This document shows, piece by piece, positions 13,070-14,348 of a stretch of 14,348 nucleotides of DNA; position 1 is the first letter of the stretch; each line of letters begins with the position of its first letter. The translations under genes were made by a program, and so were the position numbers. The stretch is from Candidatus Nanoarchaeia archaeon (GTDB lineage Archaea > Nanobdellota > Nanobdellia > Woesearchaeales > CG1-02-33-12): NCBI GenBank assembly GCA_028711925.1, contig JAQTRH010000016.1, forward strand, positions 1 through 14,348. The letters run 5' to 3'. The notes beneath the pieces are model-generated. The model did not search any database, was not told the DNA's origin, and saw nothing but the letters and a program-made list of their open reading frames with translations.

Positions 13070-14348
13070 ATGGCTGAGAACTTAAACTTTAAATCAACAA
13101 GGGAAATCAAGGTTTCTGAGAAGATTATAGAGCAGGTTGTTGGACAGGATGAGGCTGTTAATGTTATAAAAAAAGCAGCTAACCAAGGAAGGCATGTTCT
13201 TTTGATAGGTGATCCTGGAACAGGGAAATCAATGCTTGGAATGGCTCTTGCAGAGCTTTTGCCAAAGGAAAAGCTTGTCGATGTTGTTTCATTTCCTAAT
13301 CCAAATGACGAGAACCAGCCTTTAATAAGGGTAATGCCAGGAGGCAAGGGGAGAGAGCTTGTTTCAAGGTCAAGGATTGAAAGCACAGATATTTTCAAAA
13401 GCCAAAACATAGTTTTGTTTATACTTGTGATTATATCGATGATAATGCCCTGGTGGGTAAGGTCTCAATATAATTCAGACATAATGTTTGCAGCGTTCTT
13501 CCTTGGCGGAATGGCATTTTTAGTTGCCTTTGTTATCTTCATGAATCTTGGAAAAAAGATGAACCCCAAGATTAGTGTTCCAAAGGTTATTGTTGATAAT
13601 TTTAAAAAGAACCAATCCCCCTTTTTTGACGCAACAGGAGCTCATGCAGGCGCTTTATTAGGGGATGTTTTGCATGACCCTTTCCAAAGCGGCGGATTAG
13701 GAACACCCCCTCATGAAAGGGTTGTTGCAGGAATGATACACAAGGCAAATATGGGTGTTTTATTTATAGACGAGATTGCAACATTGCAGCCGGCAACACA
13801 ACAAGATCTTTTAACATCTTTACAGGAAGGTAAATATCCTATAACTGGCCAAAGCGAGCGGAGCGCAGGCGCTATGGTCAGAACAGAGCCAGTTCCATGT
13901 AAGTTTATTCTTGTAGCAGCAGGAAACCTTGAAACGTTAAAGCATATGCATCCAGCTTTGAGGTCGAGAATAAGAGGCTATGGGTATGAAGTGTTTATGA
14001 AAAAGACTATGGAGGATAATCCTGAAAATCGTAAAAGAATTGCTATTTTCGTTGCCCAAGAGGTTTCAAAAGATAAGAAAATACCTCATTTCAGCTCAGA
14101 GGCAGTTGAAGCAATTGTTGAAGAAGCGAGAAAAATGGCCAACAGGAAAGGGCATTTAACCTTAAGGCTAAGGGAGCTTGGGGGCCTTATAAGGGCTGCA
14201 GGCGATCTTGCAAAAGAAGAGAAGTCAAAGCTTGTAATGAAAAATCATGTTAAAAATGCAAAGAGAATAGCAAGGACTCTTGAGAAACAGATTGCAGATA
14301 AATTCATTGAGCAAAAAAAGGAATATGAGGTTATAGTCACAAGTGGAA
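13070..14348 (+). CDS. lonB: Archaeal LonB-type membrane-anchored ATP-dependent protease (N-terminal part)
   Basis: The first 426 codons are present and the frame is open at the window end. Archaeal Lon is an AAA+ protease fixed to the inner face of the membrane that degrades misfolded and regulatory proteins. Visible features are Walker A GDPGTGKS (47-54), a membrane insertion inside the AAA+ domain with two hydrophobic segments (about 113-130, ending PWWV, and about 138-160), Walker B VLFIDEIA (230-237), sensor-1 region LVAAGN (281-286) and Arg-finger region PALRSRIRG (295-303). A helical lid subdomain follows. The two-helix insertion between Walker A and B is the hallmark of the archaeal B-type Lon. 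The Ser-Lys protease dyad would lie just past the window edge, so activity cannot be confirmed here. Confidence 0.95.
   Translation, partial: MAENLNFKSTREIKVSEKIIEQVVGQDEAVNVIKKAANQGRHVLLIGDPGTGKSMLGMALAELLPKEKLVDVVSFPNPNDENQPLIRVMPGGKGRELVSRSRIESTDIFKSQNIVLFILVIISMIMPWWVRSQYNSDIMFAAFFLGGMAFLVAFVIFMNLGKKMNPKISVPKVIVDNFKKNQSPFFDATGAHAGALLGDVLHDPFQSGGLGTPPHERVVAGMIHKANMGVLFIDEIATLQPATQQDLLTSLQEGKYPITGQSERSAGAMVRTEPVPCKFILVAAGNLETLKHMHPALRSRIRGYGYEVFMKKTMEDNPENRKRIAIFVAQEVSKDKKIPHFSSEAVEAIVEEARKMANRKGHLTLRLRELGGLIRAAGDLAKEEKSKLVMKNHVKNAKRIARTLEKQIADKFIEQKKEYEVIVTSG

Noticed and set aside
13048..13410. 120-codon minus-strand frame opposite the start of lonB
   Set aside because: It is antisense to the highly conserved Walker A region of LonB, crosses the divergent promoter region and has no ribosome-binding site or domain.
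1..14348. CRISPR array, tRNA/rRNA genes, insertion sequences, attachment sites
   Set aside because: No regularly spaced repeats, cloverleaf-like sequences, transposase motifs or terminal repeats were recognised while reading both strands; this was by eye and not by a covariance search.

Overview
This AT-rich window looks like a chromosomal segment of an archaeon, probably a small-genome DPANN-type lineage (Woesearchaeota/Pacearchaeota-like). The evidence is archaeal: ribosomal protein L15e, a membrane-anchored LonB-type protease, a bifunctional phosphoglucose/phosphomannose isomerase, a stand-alone DUF123 (GIY-YIG-like) protein, a Rad50 with a GDIGSGKST P-loop, and TATA-box promoters about 25-28 nt ahead of the start codon on many genes, which implies leaderless mRNAs. 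TAA, TAG and TGA all serve as stops. The lineage is inferred from gene content and style, not from a marker phylogeny.

Layout. 1-1022 (-) is the 5' part of rad50, cut by the window edge. 1152-1403 (+) is a small orphan protein. 1452-1856 (+) is the DUF123 protein, which converges with and overlaps a three-gene leftward sugar operon (4321 to 1827): phosphoglucose/phosphomannose isomerase, a HAD phosphatase of the pyrimidine 5'-nucleotidase type, and a ROK sugar kinase. Divergent from it are L15e (4470-5045), possibly preceded by a 16-codon upstream ORF, and a 52-aa zinc ribbon (5085-5243). Two paralogous Lrp/AsnC-type regulators follow on the minus strand (5238-5699, 5787-6251).

The most unusual part is 6252-9405. 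An intergenic region with a 10-bp inverted repeat and further copies of the same half-site separates the second regulator from a divergent two-gene operon. That operon encodes a 538-aa winged-helix protein of no recognised family and a 216-aa thymidylate-synthase-fold protein. The latter keeps the nucleotide-binding framework but has Ala at the catalytic Cys position and Phe at the deoxyribose-contacting Tyr position. Next comes a soluble GGDEF protein (signature HGDEF, intact RxxD inhibitory-site motif), which is uncommon in archaea.

The remainder is arginyl-tRNA synthetase (9432-11123), two accessory-looking proteins (a ParB/sulfiredoxin-like 171-aa protein and a Cys-containing 299-aa unknown), a tail-anchored Pro/Gln/Asn-rich membrane protein (-), and the first 426 codons of LonB (13070 to the window end, protease domain missing). 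No tRNA, rRNA, CRISPR or insertion sequence was recognised, and no stretch longer than about 200 bases lacks a gene or a promoter region.

Best candidate for an undescribed system: the regulator/operator/wHTH/Cys-less TS-like module at 5787-8717. Its link to nucleotide or base modification, or to nucleotide sensing, is inference.
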